NCBI GenBank assembly: GCA_025667525.1
Contig: CM046879.1
Span: 384,919,039 to 384,983,038, forward strand
Source of the DNA: Glebionis coronaria
Taxonomy: Eukaryota > Streptophyta > Magnoliopsida > Asterales > Asteraceae
DNA length: 64,000 nt
Direction: 5' to 3'
Shown here piece after piece: positions 22,153 to 34,984 of the stretch. The notes below the pieces were generated by a model. It did no database searches. It had not been told where the DNA came from and saw only the letters and a list, made by a program, of their open reading frames with translations. Both the position numbers and the translations under genes were made by a program. How positions within the stretch are numbered: the stretch's first letter is position 1; every line of letters starts with the position of its first letter.

Positions 22153-23396
22153 TGATGAGACTGCGTTTATACATAGTCTCATCGTTCAAAAAGGGCTTTA
22201 AATGCATAAAATATAATAAAATACCCAAATATATGCTTTTTTTGTTGCTTGTGTATTTTAGGTACGGATATTGAGAAAATGACAAAAGATCACAAGAATC
22301 AATCAAAAACAAACACGGGAAATGAAGCCGCACAATGAACCAAGCCCTAGTATTAATTTTCCAAGAAAGACCCTTGAAGAATTGAATATTGAACAAGAAG
22401 GGTTCTCCAATATTGAAGAATTGACACTTTAAACCCTTGTATATTCATAATTACAAGATTGGTCCCTAAAGTTTGTCAATATTACAAAAAGGACCCTTAA
22501 CTTTGAAGAATTGGTAAATTTGGTCCCTCAACAAAACTAAATTGTCAATATTAGTCCTCCAAGAAGTGAACAAACAATTCAAGACCTTGAAGAATGAAGA
22601 AAATGCCAAAATCAGTCCTTAAAATATCATGAATTGGAAAAACTAGTCCTTGGAATAACTTTTCAAAAGTTATTGTGGCCAAAATGGGAGTTTGCAAACT
22701 TGTAAAACAAATGAAATGGAGTTATAAGCTATTTGAACTTAAGTGACAAAAGAAAGGAGTAGAGGGGGCTTTCCTGACCAGACAAGAAACATTATCCCAC
22801 AACTCAAAAGCCACCACGTCACCTCCCCACTCACCCCAGCCAATCACAAACCCCCCCAATACCCCACGTCATTATTCCACTTAGCTTTTTTTAAACTGAT
22901 ATTATTTAGTTTATTAACTTGGAGGTAAACAAGATTTTTAAAAATCATTAACCCCTAAACCTAATCTATCATCACTGTTAAACCACCTTCATCTTCTAAG
23001 CCCTAAAAAGAACCCAGGATTAATTACCCTAATTATTATCCCAAACCCTAATTAAACTTGGGGGTTTTCATCCCAGCCCCACTCCCAACACACCCTTACA
23101 CCCAGAAAACGACCTCTCACTCCCTTGTCCCCTCCCTTGCTACACCCTTTGCGTGGTACTATTCACATCAACGTTCCAATGTGATTCCTTTGTCCCAAAG
23201 TATTATTTGATGGCCAAGATTGCTTTTCAACAGCTCAGCAACACAAGGACAGTAACAAGATGCCATATGGACGAACATTTGACCAAGTTTCAGTCAAGAT
23301 TCCAAGGGAATATATGGACTTTCACAGAATTAGGTTTTAGGATTTTACAAGCATTGTAATATTTTATTCAGTTTTCTAGAATTCTCTATTTGTTAG

Positions 23397-23403
23397 TATA
23401 AAA
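23397..23403 (+). promoter_or_regulatory. TATA box in the C LTR
   Basis: AGTATAAAATGAGG; the same sequence is kept in the 3' LTR at 33320-33326. It lies ~1.25 kb into the LTR, so about 2.8 kb of LTR would be transcribed as R/U5. Confidence 0.4.
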
Positions 23404-24920
23404 TGAGGTGTCATGTGCCTTATTTTACTTGTTCCAGATTTTCGTTAACCCAATTGTAATTCCTTTTTAATGTTATAAAAGTTGGTGTTTTGGTATAAAA
23501 GTAATTCCTTTTTATTTCTTGAAAGTTGGTAGGTTGATAAAGAAAATCTGAGTTCCAAAATCATCTTGTGTTCAAATTAAATTCGTAATCCCTTTTTTCA
23601 TAATTTCTTGAAAAAGTTTGTAAAATTAGTTTTTCTTTTGATCCTGTTCTGTTTTGAAGTAATATTTCAGAAAGATTCAAGTTTTAAGTTTGGTGGTTCT
23701 AAAATTGGTCTCAAAAAGATTTTGGTTGATTGTTTTTACTCACAGCTTATTGCTTATATAAGCCTGCTCATATGTTGATATAAGCTTATTAGCATCATCT
23801 TGTATAAGCCTTAAGTGCTTTTTGTCTTGTGGTGTTGTGCAGGGTAACAAGGAAGCAACAAGTCTTCATTTAAGTCTAACTACTTCTTTCTTGTTTGAAG
23901 ATATTGTTCTAGCCTAGGGTCCTACTTTGGATTCCTACAACGGGCTTTCTCTACTGTTCTTAAGCTTAAATAAGCCCATAAATCAACCACCTGGAAAGCA
24001 ATAACACAGGTAACAAGCATTGAACCATTTGGCTATCTTTATGTGAGTATATATGAGTTTATATGATATTGGTGAAAACTTGTTCTTTGTTGCTATTTTT
24101 CTGCTTGATTATGTTGTTTTAGTTGTTATATGCATGATTAGTTGATTTATAATCAGTTGTGTTAAGTTTTGATCATAGTTAGTTTGTTAAATTTCACTTT
24201 CTGAATTTAAGGCAGTGTTTGGGTATGTGGATTTAGCTAACATATGTGACCTAAAATTGGCTTAAAATCTGTTAGACACATGTCTTAAGTTATTTGATAA
24301 GATGCTTTGTTATTTTGCTGCATGTTTAGTGAGTTTTAAAAGGATTTTGTATTCTAGTTTGCCAAAAATAAGCATATACAGTCTTAGGTTTTTAAACTGA
24401 GTTGATTGAGCATTTTTGTAATCTCAAATCTTGCAAAATTTTTAAGGTCATGTTAATTTAGGTTTTAGAATTTATTATTTGTGTTTTGGTTAAGATTTTT
24501 GAGACTTATGATGATTTGAAATTTGTCCTTGTGCAAATTGAATCAGCAAAGTGTGCTTAGAACACCATAACATATCAGTCACTGATCTTGACCAGTTGTG
24601 TGAATTTTTGGTGAGCTACTAGTGTGTTTTTCCTGCATAAGTTGACTCCCTACACTCAACTGAGTGTAGGGGTGCCCCCTAGTCTAACAAATCAGTAATC
24701 GTCCAAAAACGAGCCCCTCTTATTCCTTTCTTCATCAGTGAAGAAAAGTTTTTTTTGTTTCATTCGTTATTGTAGCAAGCTACTCTATCTGGGCAAGTTT
24801 TCTCTTTGTTTTGCTTTAATCTAGATCATTTTAAGTTTACATTTGTGTTTTTGTGTTACGTTTAGTACTGGTTTTAAGTTTTATAAATAGAAAAATAAAA
24901 AAACAGGTTTTAACAAAAAG

Positions 24921-24990
24921 AGACTGGCCAGGACTCGAACCTATGCCATCTCTCCCACACACCAACGTGATAACCAGTTGCCCTAGGGTC
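24921..24990 (-). other. tRNA-like segment with B-box and T-run inside the C LTR
   Basis: On the minus strand it reads GGGCAACTGGTTATCACG, then ~25 bases later GGTTCGAGTCC, an exact Pol III B-box (plus positions 24931-24941). CCTGGCCAGTCTC and a TTTTT run follow, which could act as a Pol III terminator. The same arrangement is kept in the other C LTR at 56880-56950, with an even longer T-run. It resembles a tRNA-derived SINE head fixed in the LTR. I see no complete cloverleaf. Confidence 0.45.
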
Positions 24991-26178
24991 TTTGACTGGT
25001 TATCCTTTGGTTTCTTTAATACTTAAGGGTTATTTAGTTAGGGCTTATTAATATAAGCCGTGAGTTAATAAGCTATTTCCAACTTATTTACTTGGCATTT
25101 TTCTTTCTATTGATTTTTCCCTTGTTGGTCATAGTATTTAAGACTTTTTGGCATAAAAACCTTATTTTTCACGTTTGTATTTAATTTATTAGGATTATTT
25201 TTAGTTTTAACTTTAAAAAGTAATTAAAAAATAGGAAAAAGAGTTTTAAAAATATGAAAAAATAGTTTTTAAGTTTTTAATTAGTATTTTGAGGTTTACA
25301 TCCATTAAATTTTTCAAATTGACTTATTTTTTATTGTATTTAATTTTAGGGTTTTTAAGCAACTTGAAAATTTAATATAAAATTATTAAAAAGGTTTTGG
25401 AAACTTTTGTTTGCATTTTTATCTTAGTTACATTTTTCTTGATTTTCGGTAATTTTTAGAAATTTTTTATAAACTTTGGATTTTTAATATTATTTTATTA
25501 TTATTTTATTATTAAAAATTAAAAGTTAGTTTTTTTCTAGTTTTTTCATTTTAAATACATTAAGTTAGGAATTTTACAATTTTTAGAATATTTTTATTGT
25601 CATTAGATCAATTTTTATAATTATTTTATGTTTTAATAGTTTTTAATTGTTTTTAAATAGTTTTAATTAATTTTAAAATTGTCAAAAATAGTTTTAAATT
25701 AGGTTAGGGTATTTTAGAGGTTTATAAAGTGAAAAAATCTAATTTGGGCTTTTTGTTAATTAAATTGATTTTTAGGGCTTTAATTTGCATTAAAAATCAT
25801 TATTTAATTAAATAAAAGGTTTGGGTGATTTTTGATTCTGTGTAAACTCTAATTACATTATTTAGGATTTATTGCAATTTTCTAGGAATTTTTAGAGTAA
25901 ATTTTTAATTTTGGTGCCTTTTTACGGTTTTACGTGAAAGACCTTTTCGTCTTAGTTTAATTCGTCATCGTAACCGTCATTCTCTTCTTATCTCATTTCT
26001 ATTTTCTTTCTCATAATCATATAATCACATAATTAATCATTTCTTAACACACACACTAAGCCTCCTTGAGAACGATCCCCACTTTGGGTCATAACGCGTG
26101 GTTTTCCTAAATCACTTGTTAATACTTACCCTAATTACGCTCTTTTTCCTAAAAGACGTATTTTTACAAATATCATTT

Positions 26179-26196
26179 TGGCGCCGCTGCCGGGGA
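26179..26196 (+). promoter_or_regulatory. Primer-binding site of C (TGGCGCC type)
   Basis: TGGCGCCGCTGCCGGGGA begins three bases after the LTR. This is the form I know from Athila/Tat elements, usually attributed to tRNA-Asp. Confidence 0.85.
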
Positions 26197-26891
26197 GGCG
26201 TCTTGTGTTTTGATTTGGCAACTGTTGCTTTTATACATAGCCATAATAGTATTTGTATTAGTAGCACTCTACTAATACGTATTATCGGGTTTTCGTTTTT
26301 TGTGAATATTATTAATATATTTTATACGTAGAACAATAAATTCACAAGTACTCCAAAAGTGTGAAAACACAACCTTGACTTGGGAGGTCATTACCCAATC
26401 ATTGTATTCGAATCTTAAACAAGATAGAAATGCAAAAATAGATAAATACTTTCGTGAAGCTCGATTTTGAAAAATACAAACTATAAGGTAGGTATAAGGC
26501 GGGTATTATAAAATATACCCTAAGGAAAAAGGATCTTAAGTGCTTCGCGCCGCCTCGTTTCCCCGCTTGCTTTTGAGTATTTTAAGATTGAAAGCTAATC
26601 GAGGGTTTTGCCGCCCAAAGTATTATTAAGTATCATATATACTTTCTTGGTTTTGTTTGATTAAACCCTCTTGAACGTTTTGGTGTTCTACAAACGTTCT
26701 AAAGTCATCGAAGGCGTTCACTTCACGTGATCGTTTTCATTCCTTGAGGCTCCTTTAATCGAGAGATTTGATTAAGGAGGAGATTTGTAGATTTTTGTCT
26801 ACTTAATACAATTCCAAAATCCAAAAAAAAGTACAAACAATCAAAAATCTAAAAAAATTGAAAAAGTTAAAAACACCAAAAAGAATCTTCT
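26197..26891 (+). other. Element C leader
   Basis: An untranslated leader of about 700 bp between primer site and gag. It contains the GC-rich word cttcgcgccgcctcgtttccccgc (about 26542-26565). It ends in an A-rich tract before the gag start. No gene seen. Confidence 0.6.
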
Positions 26892-26921
26892 TTGCTCATC
26901 CCCACGTTGTACGTGACGTTT

Positions 26922-28636
26922 ATGCTTACTCGTAATCAAGCAAGACGTGCACGTAAACCTAGAAACCAAAAGGAGTCAACACCTACTCCTAATCTTTCTA
27001 GTGAAGAGACTCCAAGTGAGGAACCTATTGTAGAACAAGAAGCTATCATGGCTAATCGTACTATGATGAAATTGCTTCAAGCACCAATCGAGGGTTTTGG
27101 ACAGGCCATTGTGATTCCCGCCATCCTCGCGGAGAACTTCGAGATCAAGACGGGTTTAATGTCTATGCTTCAAGCCAACAAGTTTTGCGGACACGAAAAA
27201 GACAACCCACATTATCACATTAGACAATTCAATCGTCTCACCGCGACAAGCAAGTTTAAGGATGTGCCACACGATGCCATTAAGATGATGTTGTTTCCAT
27301 ACTCGTTAAATGGACCCGCCAAGATATGGCTCGGGAAAGAACCCCCAAATTCGATTTTGACGTGGGGTGATCTCGTTTCTAAGTTTGTGAATCAATTTTT
27401 TCCACCATCTAAAACAACACATTTGAAAAACGAGATTTCATGATTTACCCAAAGGTCTAATGAAAGTTTTTCAATGGCTTGGGAAAGGTTTAAAGAAATG
27501 TTACATGAATGTCCACACCATGATTTTTCCGAATTGCATCAAATTGACACTTTTTATAATGGGCTTAATGATCATGAACGAGATTACTTAAATGCCACCG
27601 CGGGTGGTAATTTTTTGTGCAAAACGAACGATGAAGCTTTGAAAATCATTGAGAATAGGTCTAAGGTTTATAGCCCTCGTAACACACCGAGTGTTGCCAC
27701 TATGGGTTCATCGTCGTCTCGTAACATGAGTGCCTTGCAAGATGAAGCAAATGAGGAGAATTGGTTTTTCGATAGGTTTTCAACTCTTATGACTCATTGG
27801 AAAGCACAAGATGCTTTGAATTCCGCTTCGGTTAAGGCGGTTGCCAAGAGTTGTATTTCGTGTGATGGAGCTCATGATTTTTCCGAGTGCATTACCGCGG
27901 ATGGTAACACTTCGAATGCTTATGTAGCCATGGGAACTTATAACCAAAACGGTCAAGGTTCCCGCCAAAATCAAGCTCCACAAAATCAAAATGCTAACAA
28001 CTATCAAAACAACAATCAAAGTGGTGCTTACCAAGGAAATCAACGTAACTACAACAAGGGTAATTATCAAAGTGGAAATGGGCAAATTTCAAACCAAAAC
28101 CAAAACCGTGATTTTCAAACTACCACACAAGGTTTTCAAAATGATCACACCAAAAATCTTCAAGGAGAATTTTTGAATTATGCTAAAGCAAACGATGCTA
28201 AGTTTGATATTATGCAACGTGAGATGGTTAGCTTAAGATCCGAGTTGAAAAACGAGCTTAAAACGAACTTGCTAATGAACTTAAGACTCATGCTAATAAA
28301 ATGGAAGGAAATGTTCAACGTCTCCAACAAAATCAACAAAAAATGGAGCAAGGTCAACATGAGATTAAGCAAGAATTGTTAAAAGCGGATGCTAGGCAGT
28401 CTAAGTTTGAAGATCGAATGGGAAAAATGTTTGAAGCTATCATGTGTAAACCTTCTTCTTCGGGTGGTCTTCCTAGTGATACCATCGTAAACCCAAAAGG
28501 AGAATTGAAGGTTATTACTACTCGTAGTGGTAAAACTTTCAAAGAACCCATTTCTCGTCCAAGTACTTCTACGGAGAAGGAAAAAGAGAAAGAAACCGAG
28601 GTGGTGGTAGAAAAAGAGCAAATTCCAAGCCCATGA
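26922..28636 (+). pseudogene. Element C gag
   Basis: Start ATG 26922 (MLTRNQARRARKPRN), comparable with the MRTRST starts of A and B. The core is DAIKMMLFPYSLNGPAKIWL, PNSILTWGDLVSKFVNQFF, SFSMAWERFKEMLHECPHH and LHQIDTFYNGLNDHERDYL, typical of plant Gypsy gag (capsid). The zinc-knuckle-like CISCDGAHDFSEC (about 27851) lacks the usual spacing. An Asn/Gln-rich stretch follows (27950-28090). After a frameshift near 28270 a charged segment leads to KGELKVITTRSGKTF. Stops are TGA 27441 and TGA 28634. Confidence 0.85.
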
Positions 28637-29818
28637 AGTACCGCTCAAACCACACCTACGGTTGAACCAATACCAATAGTGGAACCCGAGATTCCAAGGC
28701 CGTTGCCTATGCCCCAACCCACACCACCCTTACCTTACCCTTCAAGACGAAACAAGGAAAAGGCACAAGAACGAAATAATTATCAAATTGAACTTTTTAT
28801 GAAAATGTTTCGTGACTTGCATTTTTATATATGTTTTGCCGACGCCTTGGTCATGATGCCTCGATTTGCCGCAAACTTCAAAAGTATGTTGAATAACTAA
28901 GAGAAAATGCAAAAGTCGTCTAGTTGTTCTTTGATTTTTCTTAGCCGCATACCTCAAAAACTCGGTGATCCCGGTAAATTTTTAATCCCATGTGCAATAC
29001 AAGATATGGAGGAATGATATGCCTTGGCCGATCTTGGTGCTAGTATAAATTTGATGCCTCTTGATATTTTTAAGTCGCTCAATCTTCCTAATCTCAATCC
29101 TTCAAGAATGTCAATCGAGATGGCCGATCATTCTACGATTCTAGCTTGTGGAGTAGCCGAGGACGTCTTCTTGAAAGTTGGAAAGTTCTACTATCCCGTA
29201 GACTTTATCGTTGTTGATATTCCCATCGATCCTAAAGTTCCTCTAATTTTAGGTCGATCGTTTTTAGATACCTCGAGAGTACTTATCGATGTGCATGCTA
29301 GGAAAATCACTCTACGTTTCAATGAGGAAGAACTCGTCATAAATGCAACTCAAAACTCCACGCTTTCTCATGTGTATTCTATCACGTCTTTGAACAATGT
29401 TAATCCCATCAAAAACATTTGCAAAAGAGTTTCAAAAAGAGTTTTAGGAGTTGATGATAAAAACGATTTTCCGTCCCCTCCGCCGGTGGAGAGTGTTAAG
29501 CCTACGTCTCCAATCACGGATGATTCTTCGGATGATGAATATGTTGACCCCGATGGGGAAGTTTTCTTTGTTAACAAACATTTTGAGAACTTACCACAAC
29601 AAAAACCAAAACTGTTTTCAAATGTGAGAATTTTTAGTGTGACTAACATTGTTTTAGAAACACCAAATATTTTTGACACAATCAAGTCAGGTGTTCATAA
29701 GGAGAGTTTAAAAGATAAAAAAGGAAAAAAATTTAAATTGGATTTAAAAGATTTCTACAATGCTAACTCCGTCATCACCTCGTGTTTTGAGTATTACAAG
29801 TTCGCCTTCTCCTTTTGA
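28637..29818 (+). pseudogene. Element C gag end and aspartic protease
   Basis: In the same frame as the end of gag: PPLPYPSRRNKEKAQE, CFADALVMMPRFAANFKSML, IPQKLGDPGKFLIPC, then the protease [58 protein letters not shown] and TSRVLIDVHARKITLRF. DLGAS takes the place of the D-S/T-G triad, as in other Athila-like proteases. Stops interrupt at 28898 (TAA) and near 29015 (TGA). In A and B about 150-200 codons separate the protease from the RT. Here the coding region ends at 29816 and no RT follows. Acidic SSDDEYVDPDGEVFFV lies near the end. Confidence 0.85.
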
Positions 29819-30169
29819 CGATGCTTTGTGTGGATCAAGTGTGGGGAAGCCCCTTATGTTCCCTCGCCTCTCTCCGCCGAGGACGAGATATTTGATCCCG
29901 GAATTGCTTATATAGGGAAATCTCGATCTTCCACCGATGCAATAAATGGAAAATCTTTCTATTTGATTGGTGCGAGTCTACCTCGAGTAGCTCATGGTTT
30001 TTATGACTTAACCATTGTCACACCCTTCTATTTCTTCTCATCTATTTTCTTTAAACCCTTTGGGTTTGTGTTGACACATGATGAAGTGGTGTTGATTTGT
30101 TTTTCCAATGAAACGAGAACGCCATCTTCGATCCCGGTATTTTGCACCATCAAAGGACTTAGTCCTTAA
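29819..30169 (+). other. Open stretch after C protease, unknown
   Basis: The protease frame stays open after the TGA at 29816 for another ~115 codons: SPLSAEDEIFDPGIAYIG, SFYLIGASLPRVAHGFYDL and a hydrophobic patch PFYFFSSIFFKPFGFVL. I recognise no domain. It may be residual coding sequence or chance. It ends just before the conserved 3' non-coding stretch. Confidence 0.35.
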
Positions 30170-32060
30170 TACCGGTTATTTTTGGGCCTTGTTTATCATA
30201 TAAGCCCCACCAAAAATTGACTATACCATGATAGTCCCTAAATGATCACATTTATGGGGATTCCAGTCGAGCTTTGACTCGGTTATCAAAAACAAGGTGC
30301 CTCGTGGGGGAAACCCATGCTTATCCATGTACATATTATTGCTTTCTAATTAGTTTAATGTGAGGGGATTTGTGCCCTTCCAACCTTTGTTCCGTGGTTG
30401 TTTGTGAATTGTGGTTTTTAGATGATCATTATCTTCACGATTAGAGCCTCTCGTGTTCGTTTTATGGGAGCACTCGATCGTTTGCTTTGAAGACTTTCTA
30501 AATATCCATATGATATATCCTTTGATGTTCGAACCTTAGGTTTATAGCACACTTCATAAACGGCTATTAATTTAACGGTTACACCCTTTCCATGCTAGAT
30601 TAAGCATTCGACTACGTCTCTAGTATGGGGTGTTTGCACCCCTAGACTAGAAACATTGAGGACAATGTTTAAGTGAGTATGGGGGGGTGAATAGATACTT
30701 GCCTTGCCAAACCTTCACGCTTTCCAAAGTTTATCTTTTTGCTTATCGTTTTGTTGCAAAATAAGGCTAAAAATGGCAAATTTTAAATTTTTTCTTGTTT
30801 TTCATAAGTGTTTAAGGCACGAATGTAGGTTTTCCGATGGCGAGAATAAGAGTAATTTTTGACTCGATCGTGCGTGTTGAGCACTTAGCTTTGATTCCTT
30901 AACTTCACATTAGGCTAAGTCTCTTAAATGAGGACGAGAAATGATAGAGTTAATTTTAAGTTACTATGCTAAACGTAGAGTACTCGTATTCTTTCAAAAA
31001 CTCATGTGTTCTCGTTATTTGCTTATTCTCCCTTCGCTTGTAAATATTTCTTGCTTAATAAATATTGACTTAGCGGTTTAGTCTTGATTGTTGGGTTTCT
31101 AGTCTTTTCTAGTAGCTTCCGTGTAATTAAATTGGGAAGACATTAAGGTATCGCCAGCGTCACGGTTTTGAAGTATTGGCACCCGAATAATCGAAAGCTT
31201 CACCCAATAATAATATTTCAAGTTCTCACCTAAATCAAGCAAACAATTTGAAGCCCACAAGGCCGAAAAATCTATGCAAAAATTGAAAGTGAATCAAGCC
31301 TTAATCTTTGAAGCTTTAAAGATCTAAAACTCGCCTTAGCGTGAGGATATACGTCTTTGGCTAATAAAACTACCGATGAGGTGGATAATAAAAGGCAAGG
31401 CAAGACCGAAGTCATAATAAAAGCTTCATGGCGAAGTTGAATAAAAGATGGAGGTAAACCAAAGATAATAAGGCCCTTCCGTTAAGGGGCGTATAAAAGT
31501 CATGGTAATAAGTCTCATGTTCAAAACTGTTATAAAACCGTGTTTATCGATCCTTCTTGTTAACTTAATTTTTTGACATCATTGTCTATTAGGAGGGGTT
31601 ATTAATTTGATGGTCTTGGTTACACCGTTAGGACTCTATTTTTAGACCTACATCTCTATTATTGCATAAGTCAAACAATGTATCCTCGTGAAACATTCAA
31701 GACATAATAAAATATAAGGGATACAACTTAGGAATATGGGAGGATAAGTTCGTGATTAGGGCATATGAGTAGTGTTAGCATTACTAACTTATAATGACAA
31801 TGATCTTGTTGCACGCTTGGCTTGGAATTGGGGTGAAAATCGAGGACGATGAAATTATTTCTAACAAAGCATTCACGTGTTCTTATTCTATGAACCTAAA
31901 CGTCCCATTTTGCGATGAAAATCATACATTATGTCTAAAACGCAAGTAGTAGTAATAGTAGTAGTGTAGTTAGTTTATCATTCAATAAAGTGAATAAAAG
32001 TGAATTTTGGAGGTGCTACGACACGTTATTCTAGCATTGCGTGAGGGCACGACAATGGTT
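30170..32060 (+). other. Element C 3' non-coding region with blocks shared with A and B
   Basis: No gene. Three blocks match the 3' regions of A and B: (1) 30262-30310, cgagctttgactcgg then tcaaaaacaagg; (2) 30925-31070, with cgagaaatgatagagtt and attctcccttcgcttg; (3) 31665-31850, with gtcaaacaatgtatcctcgtg, cattcaagac and actaacttataatgacaatg. Outside these blocks the sequences differ widely. Confidence 0.7.
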
Positions 32061-32073
32061 TAGTATGGGGGAG
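32061..32073 (+). promoter_or_regulatory. Polypurine tract of element C
   Basis: TAGTATGGGGGAG directly before TGATGAG of the 3' LTR. Confidence 0.75.
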
Positions 32074-34736
32074 TGATGAGACTGATTTTATACATAGTCT
32101 CATCGTCCAAAAAGGGCTTTAAATGCATAAAATATCATAAAAATACCCAAATATATGCTTGTGTTTGTTGCTTGTGTATTTTAGGTACGGATATTGAGAA
32201 AATGACAAAGGATCACAAGAATCAATAAAAAACAAACACGGGAAACGAAGCCGCACAATGAACCAAGCCCTAGTATTGATTTTCCAAGAAAGACCCTTGA
32301 AGAATTGAAGATTTAACAAGAAGGGTCCTCCAATATTGAAGAATTGACAATTTAAACCCTTGTATATTCATAATTACAAGATTGGTCCCTAAAGTTTGTC
32401 AATATTACAAAAAAGAACCCTTAAGTTTGAAGAATTGGCAAATTTAGTCCCTCAACAAAACTAAATTGTCAATATTAGTCCTCCAAGAAGACAACAAACA
32501 AGTCAAGACCTTGGAGAATGAAGAAAATGCCAAAATCAGTCCTTAAAATATCATGAATTGGTAAAACTAGTCCTTGGAATAACTTTTCAAAAGTTATTGT
32601 GGCCAAAATGGGAGTTTGCAAACTTGTAAACCAAAGGAAATGGAGTTATAAGCTGATTGAACTGAAGTGACAAAAGAAAGGAGTAGAAGGAGCTTTCCTG
32701 ACCAGAAAAGAAATATTATCCCACCACTCATAAGCCGCCACGTCACCTCCCCACTCACCCCAGCTAATCACAAATCCCCAATACCCCACGTCATTATTCC
32801 ACTTAGCTTATTATTAAACTGATATTATTCAGTTTATTAACTTGGAGGTAAACAAGATTTTTAAAAATGATTAACCCCTAAACCTAATCTATCATCACTG
32901 TTAAACCACTTTCATCCTCTAAACCTTAAAAAGAACCCAGGATTAATTACCGTAATTATTAACCCAAACCCTAATTAAACTTGGGGGTTTTCATCCCAAC
33001 CCCACTCCCAACACACCCTTACACCCAGAAAACGACCTGTCACTCCCTTGTCCCCTCCCCTGCTACACCCTTCACATGGTATTATTCACATCAACGTTCC
33101 AAAGTGATTCCTTTGTCCCAAAGTATTATTTGATGGCCCAGATTACTTTTCAACAGCTCAGCAACACAAGGACAGTCACAAGATGCCATATGGACGAAAA
33201 TTTGACCAAGTTTCAGTCAAGATTCCAAGGGCATATATGGAATTTCACAGAATTAGGGTTTAGGGTTTTACAAGCATTGTAATATTTTATTTAGTTTTCT
33301 AGAATTTTCTATTTGTTAGTATAAAATGAGGTGTCATGTGCCTCATTTTATTTGTTCCAGATTTTCTTTAACTCAATTGTAATCCCTTTTTAATGTTATG
33401 AAAGTTGGTGTTTTGGTATAAAAGTAATTCATTTTTATTTCTTGAAAGTTGGTAGGTTGATAAAGAAAATCTTAGTTCCAAAATCATCTTGTGTTCAAAC
33501 TAAATTCGTAATCCCTTTTTTCATAATTTCTTGAAAAAGTTGGTAAAATTAGTTTTTCTTTTGATCCTGTTCTGGTTTGAAGTAATATTTCAGAAAGATT
33601 CAAGTTTTAAGTTTGGTGGTTCCAAAATTGGTCTCAAAAAGATTTTGGTTGATTTTTTTACTCACAGCTTATTGCTTATATAAGCCTGCTCATATGTTGA
33701 TATAAGCTTATTAGCATCATCTTGTATAAGCCTTAAGTGCTTTTTGTCTTGTGGTGTTGTGCAGGGTAACAAGGAAGCAACAAGTCTTCATTTAAGTCAT
33801 TCTACTTCTTTCTTGTTTGAAGATATTTTTCTACCCTAGGGTCCTACTTTGGATTCCTACAACGGGCTTTCTCTACTGTTCTTAAGCTAAAATAAGCCCA
33901 TAAATCCACCACTTGGAAAGCAATAGCACAGGTAACAAGCATTGAACCATTTGGCTGTCTTTATGTGAGTTTATATGAGTTTATATGATATTGGTGAGAA
34001 CTTGTTCTTTGTTGCTATTTTTCTGCTTGATTATGTTGTTTTAGTTGTTATTTGCATGATTATTTGATTTATAATCACTTGTGTTAAGTTTTGATCATAG
34101 TTAGTTTGTTAAATTTCACTTTCTGAATTTAAGGCAGTGTTTGGGTATGTGGTTTTAGCTAACATAGGTGACCTAAAATTGGCTTAAAATCTGTTAGACA
34201 CATGTCTTAAGTTATTTGATAAGATGCTTTGTTAGTTTGCTGCATGTTTAGTGAGTTTTAAAAGGATTTTGTATGCTAGTTTGCCAAAAATAAGCATATA
34301 CAGTCTTAGGTTTTTAAACTGAGTTGATTGAGCATTTTTGTAATCTCAAATATTGCAAAATGTTTAAGTTCATGTTAAGTTAGGTTTTAGAATTTATTAT
34401 TTGTGTTTTGGTTAGGATTTGTGAGACTTGTGATGATTTGAAATTCGTCCTTGTGAAAATTGAATCAGTAAAGTGTGCTTAGAACACCATAACATATCAG
34501 TCACTGATCTTGACCAGTTGTGTGAATTTTTGGTGAGCTAGTAGTGTGTTTTTCCTGCATAAGTTGACTCCCTACACTCAACTGAGTGTAGGGGTGCCCC
34601 CCTAGTCCAACAAATCAGTAATCGTCCAAAAACGAGCCCCTCTTGTTCCTTTCTTCATCAGTGAAGAAAAGTTTTTTTTTTGTTCATTCGTTACTGTAGC
34701 AAGCTACTCTATCTGGGCAAGTTTTCTCTTTGTTTT
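32074..34736 (+). repeat. Element C 3' LTR, left part (to insertion of A)
   Basis: It matches 22153 to about 24815 of the 5' LTR. Its last five bases GTTTT (34732-34736) are the target duplicated by element A. Confidence 0.92.
34732..34736. repeat. Target-site duplication of element A (GTTTT), partner 56775-56779
   Basis: GTTTT ends the left LTR part and is repeated right after the TATCA end of A. The intact 5' LTR has a single ctttgttttgcttt at this position. Confidence 0.9.
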
Positions 34737-34984
34737 TGATATTCGGTTTTGCAATGGGGTTCTAGATTTAATCTCGTAATCTCCTCGAATTGATCACAGC
34801 TAAAAGTGGAATTATTTGTTCTTGGTGACAAAAAGTGGGTTTGGTTTTCTATTCTACTAAAAAGGTAAATGCATGAAGTAAATAAAGATTTAAACCAAAA
34901 CAATTACTTAAATAAAACTTAGATTTAAATTAAACAGTTAAATGACAAAACAATAAAACAAACTTACTGAAAATATGGTGCTAT

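Larger units (their letters stand above)
22153..26175 (+). repeat. Element C 5' LTR (4.0 kb)
   Basis: It begins TGATGAGACTG and ends ACAAATATCA. It is matched by 32074-34736 plus 56780-58132. In the first ~290 bp I count about 14 substitutions against the other copy, so this is the most diverged LTR pair of the nest. It holds a TATA box (23397), a tRNA-like segment (24921-24990) and long AT-rich tracts. Short frames such as 23153-23359 recur in both LTRs only because the LTR is duplicated. Confidence 0.92.

Noticed and set aside
23153..23359. Short ORF conserved in both LTRs of C (again at 33076-33282)
   Set aside because: The two copies are identical by descent as LTRs, so conservation is no evidence of coding; no known domain.
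29819..30169. Possible envelope-like ORF in element C
   Set aside because: One hydrophobic patch but no signal peptide or repeated transmembrane segments, and the frame follows directly from the protease. Kept only as an unknown open stretch.
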